The position numbers were made by a program, and so were the translations under genes. Shown one piece after another: positions 33,953-41,921 of a stretch of 64,000 nucleotides of DNA; position 1 is the first letter of the stretch, and each line of letters begins with the position of its first letter. Where the stretch lies: NCBI RefSeq assembly GCF_035944375.1, contig NZ_DASZBE010000042.1, one strand, 5' to 3'. The notes beneath the pieces are model-generated. The model had not been told where the DNA came from, made no database searches, and worked only from the letters and a program-made list of their open reading frames with translations. The stretch is from Allobosea sp035944375. Its GTDB lineage: Bacteria; Pseudomonadota; Alphaproteobacteria; Rhizobiales; Beijerinckiaceae.

Positions 33953-35683
33953 ATGACCTACACGATCGGCCTCGCCACCACCTTCCATGATCCCGCCATC
34001 GCGATCATCGGCCCCGACGGCAGCGTCCTCTTCGCCGAGGCGACCGAGCGCTATCTTCAGTTCAAGCGCGCGCCGAACTGCGAGCCCGACACCGCGCCGC
34101 GGATGGAAGCGCTGCTGAAGCGCTACATCCCCGCCGATGCGCAGGTCGCGATCGCGACGAGCTGGGGCGAGGAGTTCACCGGCTTCCTCGACCAGATGAG
34201 CCGCGCCGGCTCCTTCTCGCTGGAGGCGCTGCTCAAGCTCTCGCCGGAGCTGAACCGCTCGCTGGTGCCGCAGCGCACCGAGCGCGCGCTGATCGCCTCG
34301 CTGCATCAGGGCCAGCAGCGCGCCGGCATCGGCACGCTGCTCGGGCTCGACCGCGCCTTCGGCAAGGCCAACGTCACCGGCCTCACCCGCTTCGGCCATC
34401 ATCTCAGCCATGCGGCCTATGCCTGCTGGTCCTCGCCCTTCACCGACGCCGCCTGCCTCGTCGTCGACGGCATGGGCGAGACCGGGGCGTCTGCCATCTT
34501 CGCGCTGGAGGGCGGGCGCATCCGCGAGGTCAAGCGCCATCGCGGGCGGGAATCGATCGGCTTCTATTTCGGCCTCGTCACTGATCTCGCCGGCTTCGAC
34601 CAGGCCAAGGGCGAGGAGTGGAAGATCATGGGGCTCGCGCCCTATGGCCGGACCGATGATCGTCTGATGGCGCTGCTGCGCCGGCTCTACCAGATCGAAG
34701 GCCACAAGCTCTCCTTCGCCAAAGCCGATGTCGTGCGGGCGGTGGCGGCGGAGATCCTGGCCTTACGCCCGGCCGACGCGCTCGACAGCGGCTGGGCCGA
34801 TCTCGCCCGCTGCGGGCAGGATGTCTTCGCCGAGATGATGGAGGCGCTGCTGGGGGAGACCGCGGCGCTGGTGCCGTCGCCCAACCTCGTGCTGTCCGGC
34901 GGCTGCGCGCTCAACTCCTCCTTCAATGGCAGGATCGCCGGGCGGCACGGCTTCAATGAGGTCTTCGTGCCCTCGGCGCCGGCCGATGACGGCAATGCGA
35001 TCGGCGCCGCCTGGCTCAGCCATGCCCAGGCGAATCCGGACTGGCGCGCACTGAGGGGCCCGGCCTCGCCCTATCTCGGCTCGACCGTCTCGACCGAACC
35101 TCTGGAGCGGATGCAGGCCTGGGAGCCGCGGCTGCGCAGGCTCGCGCCGGAGGAGGTCGCGCCGGTCACGGCGAAGCTGCTCACCGAGGGCAAGCTGATC
35201 GGCTGGGTGCAGGGGCGCGCCGAATTCGGACCGCGCGCGCTCGGCAACCGCTCGATCATCGCCGATCCGCGCCCGGCCGACGCCAAGGACATCCTCAACG
35301 CCAAGGTGAAGTATCGCGAGGCCTTCCGGCCCTTCGCACCCTCGATCCTGGCCGATCAGGCGCCGGACTGGTTCGAGGCCTATCAGGACGCGCCCTATAT
35401 GGAGCGCACGCTCACCTGGAAGGAGGCGGTGCGGGCCCGCGTCCCGGCGGTGGTGCATGAGGACGGAACGGGGCGGCTGCAGAGCGTCACGGCGGAGCGC
35501 AACCCGCGCTATCACGCGCTGATTTCCGCCTTCCACGCGCTGACGGGGGTGCCGGTGATCCTCAACACCTCCTTCAACATCATGGGCAAGCCGATCCTCC
35601 ACAGTGCGGAGGATGCGATCCTGATGTTCTACACCAGCGGGCTCGACGCGCTGGTGATCGAGGACTGGCTGCTGGTGAAGTAG
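33953..35683 (+). CDS. Carbamoyltransferase, NodU/CmcH family
   Basis: A 576-residue protein of the O-carbamoyltransferase family. The N-terminal Kae1-like domain begins TIGLATTFHDPAIAII and contains the HHLSHAAYA metal/nucleotide motif; the C-terminal YrdC-like region has GRAEFGPRALGNRSIIADPR and LNTSFNIMGKPI. Members carbamoylate hydroxyls of Nod factors, antibiotics or sugars with carbamoyl phosphate through a carbamoyl-adenylate. No nod, antibiotic or sugar biosynthesis genes are adjacent, so the acceptor cannot be guessed. It follows the exonuclease fusion by 58 nt on the same strand. Confidence 0.92.
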   Translation: MTYTIGLATTFHDPAIAIIGPDGSVLFAEATERYLQFKRAPNCEPDTAPRMEALLKRYIPADAQVAIATSWGEEFTGFLDQMSRAGSFSLEALLKLSPELNRSLVPQRTERALIASLHQGQQRAGIGTLLGLDRAFGKANVTGLTRFGHHLSHAAYACWSSPFTDAACLVVDGMGETGASAIFALEGGRIREVKRHRGRESIGFYFGLVTDLAGFDQAKGEEWKIMGLAPYGRTDDRLMALLRRLYQIEGHKLSFAKADVVRAVAAEILALRPADALDSGWADLARCGQDVFAEMMEALLGETAALVPSPNLVLSGGCALNSSFNGRIAGRHGFNEVFVPSAPADDGNAIGAAWLSHAQANPDWRALRGPASPYLGSTVSTEPLERMQAWEPRLRRLAPEEVAPVTAKLLTEGKLIGWVQGRAEFGPRALGNRSIIADPRPADAKDILNAKVKYREAFRPFAPSILADQAPDWFEAYQDAPYMERTLTWKEAVRARVPAVVHEDGTGRLQSVTAERNPRYHALISAFHALTGVPVILNTSFNIMGKPILHSAEDAILMFYTSGLDALVIEDWLLVK

Positions 35684-35701
35684 CCAGTCCTCGCGCGGTG
35701 G

Positions 35702-37303
35702 TCAGAACTTCAGCCGCCTCGCGCGCTTGACCATCGGGATCTCGTGGATCTTGTCGAGCAGTTCGTCCGAGATCGCGTCGTCGACCGCGACATAGCAGAT
35801 CGCGTCGCCGCCCGGCTTGTCGCGGCCGAGCGAGAAGGTCGCGACATTGACGCCGGCAGCGCCCAAGAGCGAGCCGAACTGGCCGATGAAGCCCGCCTTG
35901 TCGGCGTTGCGGACATAGAGCATGTGCGGGGCGAACTCGGCATCGACCTGGATGTCGCGGATCTCGACGATGCGCGGCTTGCCGTCCTGGAACACCGTGC
36001 CGGCGGCGTGGCGCGGCATGTCCTCGGCATCGACGACGATCTTGATGCGGCTTTCGAGATTGCCGGCGACCTCGCGGGTCAGCTCCTCGACGACAATGCC
36101 CTTCTCCTTGGCCACCATGGCGGAGTTGACCATGTTGATCTCGGGCAGGAAGGGCCGGAGCACGCCGGTGATGGCGGCGGCCGAGATCGCCTTCAGGTTC
36201 AGGCTCGCGACTGCGCCCTCGTACTCGATGCGGATGCCCTTGACCGGGGCCTCGGTGAGCTGGCCGAGGAAGGAGCCGAGCTTCTCGGCGAGATCGACGA
36301 AGGGCTTCACCCGCGGCGCCTCTTCCGCCGTGATCGAGGGGAAGTTCACCGCATTGGTGATGGCGCCCTTCAGCAGATAGTCGCTCATCTGTTCGGCGAC
36401 CTGGAGGGCGACATTCTCCTGCGCCTCATTGGTGGCGGCGCCGAGATGGGGCGTGCAGACGACGTTGTCGAGGCCGAAGAGCGGGTTGCTCTCCGCCGGC
36501 TCGACCGAGAACACGTCGAAAGCCGCACCCGCGACATGGCCGGACTTGATCAGCGCGGCCAGCGCCTGCTCGTCGACGAGCCCGCCGCGGGCGCAGTTGA
36601 TGATGCGCACGCCCTTTTTCGTCTTCGCCAGCGCCTCGGCCGAGAGGATGTTCCTGGTCTTCTCCGTCATCGGCACGTGCAGCGTGATGAAGTCGGCGCG
36701 CTTGAGCAGATCCTCGAGCTCGACCTTCTCGACGCCGAGCGCGACCGCGCGCTCAGGCGAGAGATAGGGGTCATAGGCGATGACGCGCATCTTCAGGCCG
36801 ATCGCGCGGTCGGCGACGATCGAGCCGATATTGCCGGCGCCGATCAGCCCGAGCGTCTTGCCCGTGATCTCAACGCCCATGAAGCGGTTCTTTTCCCACT
36901 TGCCGGCCTGCGTGGAAGCGTCCGCCGCCGGGATCTGGCGGGCGAGCGCGAACATCATCGCAATCGCATGCTCGGCTGTGGTGATCGAGTTGCCGAAAGG
37001 CGTGTTCATCACGATCACGCCGCGCGCCGTGGCGGCGGGGATCTCGACATTGTCGACACCGATGCCGGCGCGGCCGATCACCTTCAGCTTCGTGGCGGCC
37101 TCCAGCAGCTTGGCGGTGGCCTTGGTCGCCGAGCGGATGGCGAGGCCGTCATACTCGCCGATCAGCTGGCTGAGCTTGTCCTTGTCCTTGCCGAGGTTGG
37201 GATCGAAGGTCACGTCGATGCCGCGATCCTTGAAGATCTGGACGGCGGCTGGGGAGAGGGCGTCGGAGATCAGAACGCGGGGGGCTGGGTTTTGAGCGGT
37301 CAT
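35702..37303 (-). CDS. serA: D-3-phosphoglycerate dehydrogenase
   Basis: A 533-residue enzyme that oxidises 3-phosphoglycerate to 3-phosphohydroxypyruvate, opening serine synthesis. The NAD-binding GAGNIGSIVADRA, the substrate Arg in NCARGGLVDE and the catalytic His in TPHLGAATNEAQ are visible, and residues from about 320 form the intervening allosteric domain with a C-terminal ACT domain (ISDELLDKIHEIPMVKRAR). It is the long type. The ATG at 37303 (MTAQNPAPRVLISD) is preferred over one 10 codons upstream. It is downstream of serC with a family B repeat between them. Confidence 0.96.
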   Translation of the reverse strand: MTAQNPAPRVLISDALSPAAVQIFKDRGIDVTFDPNLGKDKDKLSQLIGEYDGLAIRSATKATAKLLEAATKLKVIGRAGIGVDNVEIPAATARGVIVMNTPFGNSITTAEHAIAMMFALARQIPAADASTQAGKWEKNRFMGVEITGKTLGLIGAGNIGSIVADRAIGLKMRVIAYDPYLSPERAVALGVEKVELEDLLKRADFITLHVPMTEKTRNILSAEALAKTKKGVRIINCARGGLVDEQALAALIKSGHVAGAAFDVFSVEPAESNPLFGLDNVVCTPHLGAATNEAQENVALQVAEQMSDYLLKGAITNAVNFPSITAEEAPRVKPFVDLAEKLGSFLGQLTEAPVKGIRIEYEGAVASLNLKAISAAAITGVLRPFLPEINMVNSAMVAKEKGIVVEELTREVAGNLESRIKIVVDAEDMPRHAAGTVFQDGKPRIVEIRDIQVDAEFAPHMLYVRNADKAGFIGQFGSLLGAAGVNVATFSLGRDKPGGDAICYVAVDDAISDELLDKIHEIPMVKRARRLKF

Positions 37304-37371
37304 CGGGGATGGCTTTCGGCTGGCGCGGCGCATCGGCGCTCTGCGCGGAAGGGGAAGGGCGCTCCCCGCCT

Positions 37372-37504
37372 GTCATTCCGGGGCGGCGCAACGCGCCGAA
37401 CCCGGAACCCATGACGGGGCGCAACGGTCGGAATAGCGGCGGCGAAAGGCTCGCCCGGTCGTGGGTTCCGGGTTCGCGGGCGAAAGCCCGCGCCCCGGAA
37501 TGAC
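37372..37504. repeat. Family B palindromic repeat pair
   Basis: A long imperfect palindrome that starts GTCATTCCGGGGCGGCG and ends CGCGCCCCGGAATGAC, with inner arms CCGAACCCGGAACCCA / GTGGGTTCCGGGTTCG. It sits between serC and serA. Confidence 0.8.
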
Positions 37505-37515
37505 AAGGTGGCGGC

Positions 37516-38694
37516 TTACGCCGCCTTCTGGCCCAGCCCCGCCTTCGCCTCGGCGAAGGCATAGGCCACCCACGGCAGCAGCGCCTTGAGGTCGCGCGAC
37601 TGGACGGTCGCGCCGCACCAGATGCGCAGGCCGGGAGGGGCGTCGCGGTAGTGGCCGAGATCGTAGCCGGCGCCGGCCTTCTCGATGATCGAGACCACCT
37701 GCTTGGCAAACGCCGCTTGCGCGTCCGCCGGCAGCGCGGTGACGGCCGGGTCGGTGAAGGTCAGGCACACGCTCGTGTTCGAGCGCGTCTTCGGCTTCAC
37801 CGCGAGGAAGTCGATCCAGTCGTTCTCTTTCACGAATTTCGCGATGACGCGGAGATTGCCGTCGGCGCGCTTCACCAGCCCGTCGAGCCCGCCGACCTTC
37901 TTCGCCCAGTGCAGCGCATCGAGATAATCCTCGACCGCGAGCATGGAGGGGGTGTTGATCGTCTCGCCCGAGAAGATGCCCTCGATCAGCTTGCCGCCGG
38001 AGGTCAGGCGGAAGATCTTCGGCAGCGGCCAGGCCGGCTTGTAGGTCACCAGACGCTCGACCGCGCGCGGCGAGAGGATGATCATGCCATGGGCCGCCTC
38101 GCCGCCCAGCACCTTCTGCCAGGAGAAGGTGGTGACATCGAGCTTGGGCCAGTCGAGCTTCTGGGCAAACGCCGCCGAGGTCGCGTCGCAGATCGTCAGA
38201 CCCTCGCGGTCATCCGCGATCCAGCTGGCGTCGGGCACACGCACGCCGGACGTCGTGCCGTTCCAGGTGAAGACGACGTCGCGGGTCCTGGTGTCGACCT
38301 TCTTCAGGTTCGGCAGCTCGCCATAACCGGCCTCGAAGGTGCGGACATCCGCCAGCTTGAGCTGCTTGACGACATCGGTGACCCAGCCGGCACCAAAACT
38401 CTCCCAGGAGACCATGTCGACGCCCCGCGCCCCGAGCAGCGACCACATCGCCATCTCGACGGCGCCGGTGTCGGAAGCGGGCACGATGCCGATGCGGTAA
38501 TCGGAGGGCACCTGCAGCACCTCGCGCGTCAAATCGATCGCGAGTTTGAGCTTGTCTTTGCCGATCTTGGCGCGGTGCGAGCGGCCGAGCGCGGCGTCAC
38601 CGAGTGCCTTGAGGGACCAGCCGGGGCGCTTGGCGCAGGGGCCGGACGAGAAATGCGGCACGCGCGGACGCGCGGCCGGAACGGTATTCGCCAT
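37516..38694 (-). CDS. serC: Phosphoserine aminotransferase
   Basis: A 392-residue PLP-dependent enzyme that converts 3-phosphohydroxypyruvate to phosphoserine. The FSSGPCAKRPGWSL opening is the hallmark of the alphaproteobacterial form, and the PLP lysine is in TFSWQKVLGGEAAHGM. The ATG at 38694 has a GGAG site 6 nt upstream, which is inside a small hairpin; a 4-codon longer start exists at 38706. With serA 212 nt downstream it forms the usual serC-serA unit. The leader looks like the serC RNA motif described in this class. Confidence 0.95.
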   Translation of the reverse strand: MANTVPAARPRVPHFSSGPCAKRPGWSLKALGDAALGRSHRAKIGKDKLKLAIDLTREVLQVPSDYRIGIVPASDTGAVEMAMWSLLGARGVDMVSWESFGAGWVTDVVKQLKLADVRTFEAGYGELPNLKKVDTRTRDVVFTWNGTTSGVRVPDASWIADDREGLTICDATSAAFAQKLDWPKLDVTTFSWQKVLGGEAAHGMIILSPRAVERLVTYKPAWPLPKIFRLTSGGKLIEGIFSGETINTPSMLAVEDYLDALHWAKKVGGLDGLVKRADGNLRVIAKFVKENDWIDFLAVKPKTRSNTSVCLTFTDPAVTALPADAQAAFAKQVVSIIEKAGAGYDLGHYRDAPPGLRIWCGATVQSRDLKALLPWVAYAFAEAKAGLGQKAA

Positions 38695-38745
38695 CGATGT
38701 CTCCATCCTTACAGATGGGCGCGCCGCGTTGGGGCGGCGTGTCCC
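38695..38745 (-). ncRNA. Candidate serC RNA motif in the serC leader
   Basis: Two adjacent hairpins precede the serC start on the - strand: CGCCGC / GCGGCG (38739-38722, 6-nt loop) and CCATC / GATGG (38718-38703, 6-nt loop). The second holds the start of the ribosome site. A conserved structure called the serC motif has been reported upstream of serC in Alphaproteobacteria; the location fits, but the consensus was matched from memory only. Confidence 0.5.
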
Positions 38746-38805
38746 GTCGATGGGGGTAAGGCGCGAGGGCGGGGGGAGTCAAGGGTGGGAGAAGGGGGCG
38801 ACCTT

Positions 38806-40005
38806 TTAACGAAATTCATTAATTCCGATAATCGCCAATTTGGTCTTGTCCAAACTCGAAATGACTTTAGTTCCAAATATTTCCACTAGCAATTTCTGCA
38901 GGGCTTCCATTTTTGCTGCCTCGATCCGTCCGACAAACGCTTCGTGGTCGTCGATCAGTGCCATGGAAGCCGAGTGTCCTATAGTAAAGCTGTCAAGATG
39001 CTTCACGATTTGACCGATATTTAGTCTATATTTTATGCAATTCTCCATTGATGAATTTTTGATCATAGCCTTCTTTATTTCTTCAATTTTCCTTGTTGGG
39101 GCATAGGGGCGATATCTTCCTTCAGATAATTTGATATCAATACCTAAGAATTCAATTATCTCTGACGGTGGTGTCAAGGTCGTCTTGCTATTGTCGCCGA
39201 GTCCTGGAATCCTCAGGCCGATTTTGGAAAGTTCGCTTTGAATTATCGTTAGAGCGTCTTTGCAGTCATTCTTCGATAATCCAAATACGGCAATATCGTC
39301 CGCATAGCGAACGGCTTTTATGCCATGCTGATCTAGTACTTGATCAAATTTCTTAAGAAGTAAGTTTGATAGCAATGGCGACAGTGGCATGCCTTGGCGC
39401 AATCCTCGTCCCTTTTGGATGCCATTTTCACGTGCGATCTGGGCGCCTTGCTTTCCGCTCTCCTCAAGCTCGCAATCGATTGCAGATTGAATGAGTTCAC
39501 TTACAATATTGCTTCTAACTTGTCTCTTAACTAATTTTTTAACTATGTCCCTTTGGATATTATCGAAAAACTTGACGATATCGGCTTGTAGAACCCAAGG
39601 GCGCTCGTCACGAAGTGCAATAGCTTGCCGCTGCGCGTCTGGCAGCGTACGTCCTTTTAAGAAGCCATAGCTAATGGGCGAACTAGCATCAAATTTAGTA
39701 TCTGACTCAAGATGGTGTAATATTACTCGCTGGACAAGTCGATCTCTAACCGTTGGAATTGCTATTATACGAAAGCCGCCAGAAGATTTTGGAACTGGCG
39801 CTAATCGGAGTTTTCCGAAACGGAAGATGCCAGATTTTATTTCACTTCGGATCCGAAGGATATTTTCGTCCAAGCGCATCTTGAAAGCTGGCGCCGTAAT
39901 TCCATCCACGCCAGCGCCGCCATATCGCAACGATTTAGAATCTCGGCTTTGACGCCATACGACATTGAAATTCTCTGTTGAAAATGTCGACGGTAGACGT
40001 CTCAC
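38806..40005 (-). CDS. Reverse transcriptase (RNA-directed DNA polymerase), not intron-encoded
   Basis: A 399-residue reverse transcriptase. Visible motifs are AGVDGITAPAF (31-41), RIIAIPTVRDRLVQ (79-92), SYGFLKGR (112-119), the first catalytic Asp in ADIVKFFD (141-148), GLRQGMPLSPLLSNL (201-215), the RYADDIAVFG box with YADD at 234-237, and the primer-grip region FLGIDIKL. No maturase X or HNH domain follows; the last 90 residues are a helical thumb-like extension. The gene is visibly AT-richer than its surroundings, so it was probably acquired. The GTG at 40005 follows a strong GGGGGGAA site; a TTG lies 5 codons upstream. Group II-like, retron or defence (DRT/unknown-group) type are all possible; defence is favoured. 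Confidence 0.9.
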   Translation of the reverse strand: MRRLPSTFSTENFNVVWRQSRDSKSLRYGGAGVDGITAPAFKMRLDENILRIRSEIKSGIFRFGKLRLAPVPKSSGGFRIIAIPTVRDRLVQRVILHHLESDTKFDASSPISYGFLKGRTLPDAQRQAIALRDERPWVLQADIVKFFDNIQRDIVKKLVKRQVRSNIVSELIQSAIDCELEESGKQGAQIARENGIQKGRGLRQGMPLSPLLSNLLLKKFDQVLDQHGIKAVRYADDIAVFGLSKNDCKDALTIIQSELSKIGLRIPGLGDNSKTTLTPPSEIIEFLGIDIKLSEGRYRPYAPTRKIEEIKKAMIKNSSMENCIKYRLNIGQIVKHLDSFTIGHSASMALIDDHEAFVGRIEAAKMEALQKLLVEIFGTKVISSLDKTKLAIIGINEFR

Positions 40006-40199
40006 GCCAGTTCCCCCCAAGTGCCAGGGTCAGGTCTCCTGGGGGTTATGTTGGACGCGTCCGATTTAAGTGCATCCTGCGATGCCAGATCGGAACCGTA
40101 GTCCGCCTCCTCAGCTACGCGCATTGCGCAACCTATGGTCGACGGTGAAACGAGGCGACGGGACCGCGACGTGAGAATCAAGTCGGGCTTGTAGAACAA
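40002..40199 (-). CDS. Short frame overlapping the reverse transcriptase start
   Basis: A frame of up to 65 residues (TTG at 40199) or 40 residues (ATG at 40124, MRVAEEADYGSDLASQDALK). Its TGA overlaps the GTG of the reverse transcriptase in the 4-nt form GTGA, the usual geometry for translational coupling. No family was recognised. It could be a leader peptide, a small partner protein, a remnant of a broken gene, or coincidence over a structured RNA. Confidence 0.35.
   Translation of the reverse strand: MFYKPDLILTSRSRRLVSPSTIGCAMRVAEEADYGSDLASQDALKSDASNITPRRPDPGTWGELA
40013..40045 (-). promoter_or_regulatory. Hairpin covering the ribosome site of the reverse transcriptase
   Basis: On the - strand CCCCCA (40045-40040) can pair with TGGGGG (40019-40014), hiding the GGGGGGAA site used by the GTG start. 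A competing CCAGG / CCTGG pairing lies inside the loop. Translation of the overlapping short frame would open it. Confidence 0.4.
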
Positions 40200-40260
40200 A
40201 TAGCATACATTGCGCCCTGCTCATACTGAGGCACGCACTGTTCCACAGTCTTTGGCTCGC

Positions 40261-40400
40261 GACGGCAGGCCCTCATCCGGCGCTCCGCGCCACCTTCTCC
40301 CATCCGGGAGAAGGGAAGGGGCGTTGCGGTTGGGGCAAAGCGCGCGGGGAACCCCTCTCCCGGGTGGGAGAGGGGCAGGGGTGAGGGACCGCCGTTGATC
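40261..40400. repeat. Family C palindromic repeat, tandem copy 1
   Basis: Contains CTTCTCCCATCCGGGAGAAG and CCTCTCCCGGGTGGGAGAGG hairpins joined by a GC-rich spacer. The 140-nt unit recurs at 40438-40577, a 177-nt period. Confidence 0.8.
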
Positions 40401-40437
40401 ATTGGAACGCAACGGAGCCGTGGCGCCTGTTTGCTGC

Positions 40438-40577
40438 GACGGCAGGCCCTCATCCGGCGCTCCGCGCCACCTTCTCCCATCCGGGAGAAGGGAAGGGACG
40501 TCGCGGTTGCGGGGAAGGGCGCGGGGAACCCCTCTCCCGGGTGGGAGAGGGGCAGGGGTGAGGGACCGCCGTTGATC
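40438..40577. repeat. Family C palindromic repeat, tandem copy 2
   Basis: Nearly identical to 40261-40400, with a few substitutions in the spacer between the hairpins. The whole 40200-40608 stretch holds no other feature. Confidence 0.8.
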
Positions 40578-40608
40578 GTCGATGCGATCGGCGGCAGCAT
40601 CACGGCCT

Positions 40609-40947
40609 ATGACGTCCGAACAGCGCCACTTCGCGAGACGGCTCCGGCGGCAAGCCACCGAGCCCGAGGACATCCTCTGGTCGCTGCTGCGCAACCGCCG
40701 CCTCGATGGACTCAAGTTCCGCCGGCAGGTTCCGCTGCTCGGCTACACCCTCGATTTCGTTTGCATCGACCGCAGGCTGATCGTTGAGGTCGATGGACGC
40801 CAGCATGGCTGGGAGGCCGAGTATGACACCGAGCGAACGGCCGAGATCGAGCGCTTTGGTTTCACCGTGATCCGGTTTCGGAATGCCGAGATACTCGATG
40901 ACCGGGATGCCGTCCTGGCGGCGATCCGTAAAGCGGCCGGCGGTTAG
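40609..40947 (+). CDS. DUF559 endonuclease-like protein
   Basis: A 112-residue protein of the DUF559 family, related to the very-short-patch-repair endonuclease fold. The pattern QATEPEDILWSLLRNRRL, then GLKFRRQVPLLGYTLDFVC and LIVEVDGRQH shows the D-ExD nuclease core (Asp in YTLDF, Glu in VEVDG). Such small genes are frequent in Hyphomicrobiales genomes, often flanked by repeats, and their biological role is not known. It is complete and bracketed by family C repeats on both sides, which suggests movement or recombination. Start at ATG 40609. Confidence 0.85.
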   Translation: MTSEQRHFARRLRRQATEPEDILWSLLRNRRLDGLKFRRQVPLLGYTLDFVCIDRRLIVEVDGRQHGWEAEYDTERTAEIERFGFTVIRFRNAEILDDRDAVLAAIRKAAGG

Positions 40948-40971
40948 GGCGAGCCTCGAGTTGCGAGGGCG

Positions 40972-41020
40972 GTCCCTCACCCCTGCCCCTCTCCCATCCG
41001 GGAGAGGGGTTCCCCGCGCC
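40972..41020. repeat. Family C palindromic repeat
   Basis: A single unit with CCTCTCCCATCCGGGAGAGG, in the orientation opposite to the copies upstream of the DUF559 gene. Confidence 0.75.
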
Positions 41021-41544
41021 TCATCGTCGAGGGGAGGAGCCAATATCTTATCCCCGCAGCTTCCTTCTCACCCTATCCTGCCACCACCTCATCCGCGAGG
41101 GGCAGCCATCCGGAAGGCAAGCCGTTGGCGGGGATGGGCGCGGCGCCTGCGGCCGGGTTTGCACCCCGGTCCCGGGAGGCTTCGGGGCACCGCCCTGGGG
41201 GTACTACGGCCCCTGTGCGAGGAGCTCGCTGGAAAAGTCGTTGGCATCATGCCTTCGTCCCATGCCTAACGGAGCGACAACCTGATGAGGGGAACTGGCG
41301 TCTAGGGCTCGCGGCGATGGATGGCCTTCGACCCGATAAGCGCGGCCCGGAGTCGTCAAATCGCCGACAAGCGGAGCGCCACGGGGCGTGCGGATGGTGG
41401 CTCAATCCATCCGCGCCGCATCCTGGCTCAACGGATGCGGCTGACTACCCAACGCGCCTCGCGGCGCTCCGCTGCCCCTCGTCATCAACCGACGCCGGAA
41501 GGCGGGCGGGGATTTCGGCTGTGCGGTTTCGCGGGAGGGCGCGA

Positions 41545-41694
41545 ACCCCTCCCCCTTGTGGGGAGGGGATAGGGGTGGGGGTTGCAAAGCGGCGCGCGGC
41601 GTTGGGAGGTCGGGTGGACCGTCGAGGCCAGTCCTGGCCCCGCTCACCCAGCGGCACCACCCCCACCCCTTCCCCTCCCCACAAGGGGGAGGGG
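41545..41694. repeat. Family C repeat pair, duplicated copy 1
   Basis: CCTCCCCCTTGTGGGGAGG at the left end pairs with CCCTCCCCACAAGGGGGAG at the right. The core (GCGCGCGGCGTTGGGA) recurs in the next copy 227 nt on. Confidence 0.75.
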
Positions 41695-41732
41695 TATCGC
41701 GTCGCGGTTCCGGCGCTTCCTCGTCCCGAGAG

Positions 41733-41757
41733 GCTCGGGTCGAGCCCGAGCATGACG
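41733..41757. repeat. Family B half unit
   Basis: A hairpin GCTCGGGT CGAG CCCGAGC followed by ATGAC, the right half of a family B unit, between the two family C copies. Confidence 0.65.
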
Positions 41758-41770
41758 CGTGAGATGCGGG

Positions 41771-41921
41771 GAACCCCTCCCCCTTGTGGGGAGGGGCAGG
41801 GGTGGGGGTCGGAAAGCAGCGCGCGGCGTTGGGAAGTCGGGTGCACCGTCGATGCCAGTCCGGCCACCGCTCACCCAGCGGCACCACCCCCACCCCTTCC
41901 CCTCCCCACAAGGGGGAGGGG
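41771..41921. repeat. Family C repeat pair, duplicated copy 2
   Basis: The same terminal arms and core as 41545-41694 with scattered substitutions, consistent with a local duplication of about 227 nt. Confidence 0.75.

Noticed and set aside
31747..33954. Long - strand open frame opposite the exonuclease fusion
   Set aside because: Antisense shadow with low-complexity translation.
38806..40020. Group II intron
   Set aside because: No maturase domain in the protein and no domain V-like hairpin on either flank; the next gene (serC) is intact.
38806..40260. Classical retron
   Set aside because: No recognisable msr/msd inverted repeats with the priming guanosine context, and no accessory effector gene; it was kept only as a possibility within the RT finding.
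41060..41240. Cobalamin or other riboswitch in GC-rich structured DNA
   Set aside because: The conserved core sequences are absent and no suitable gene follows.
40261..41921. CRISPR array
   Set aside because: The repeats are large palindromes of unequal spacing with related spacers, and no cas gene is present.
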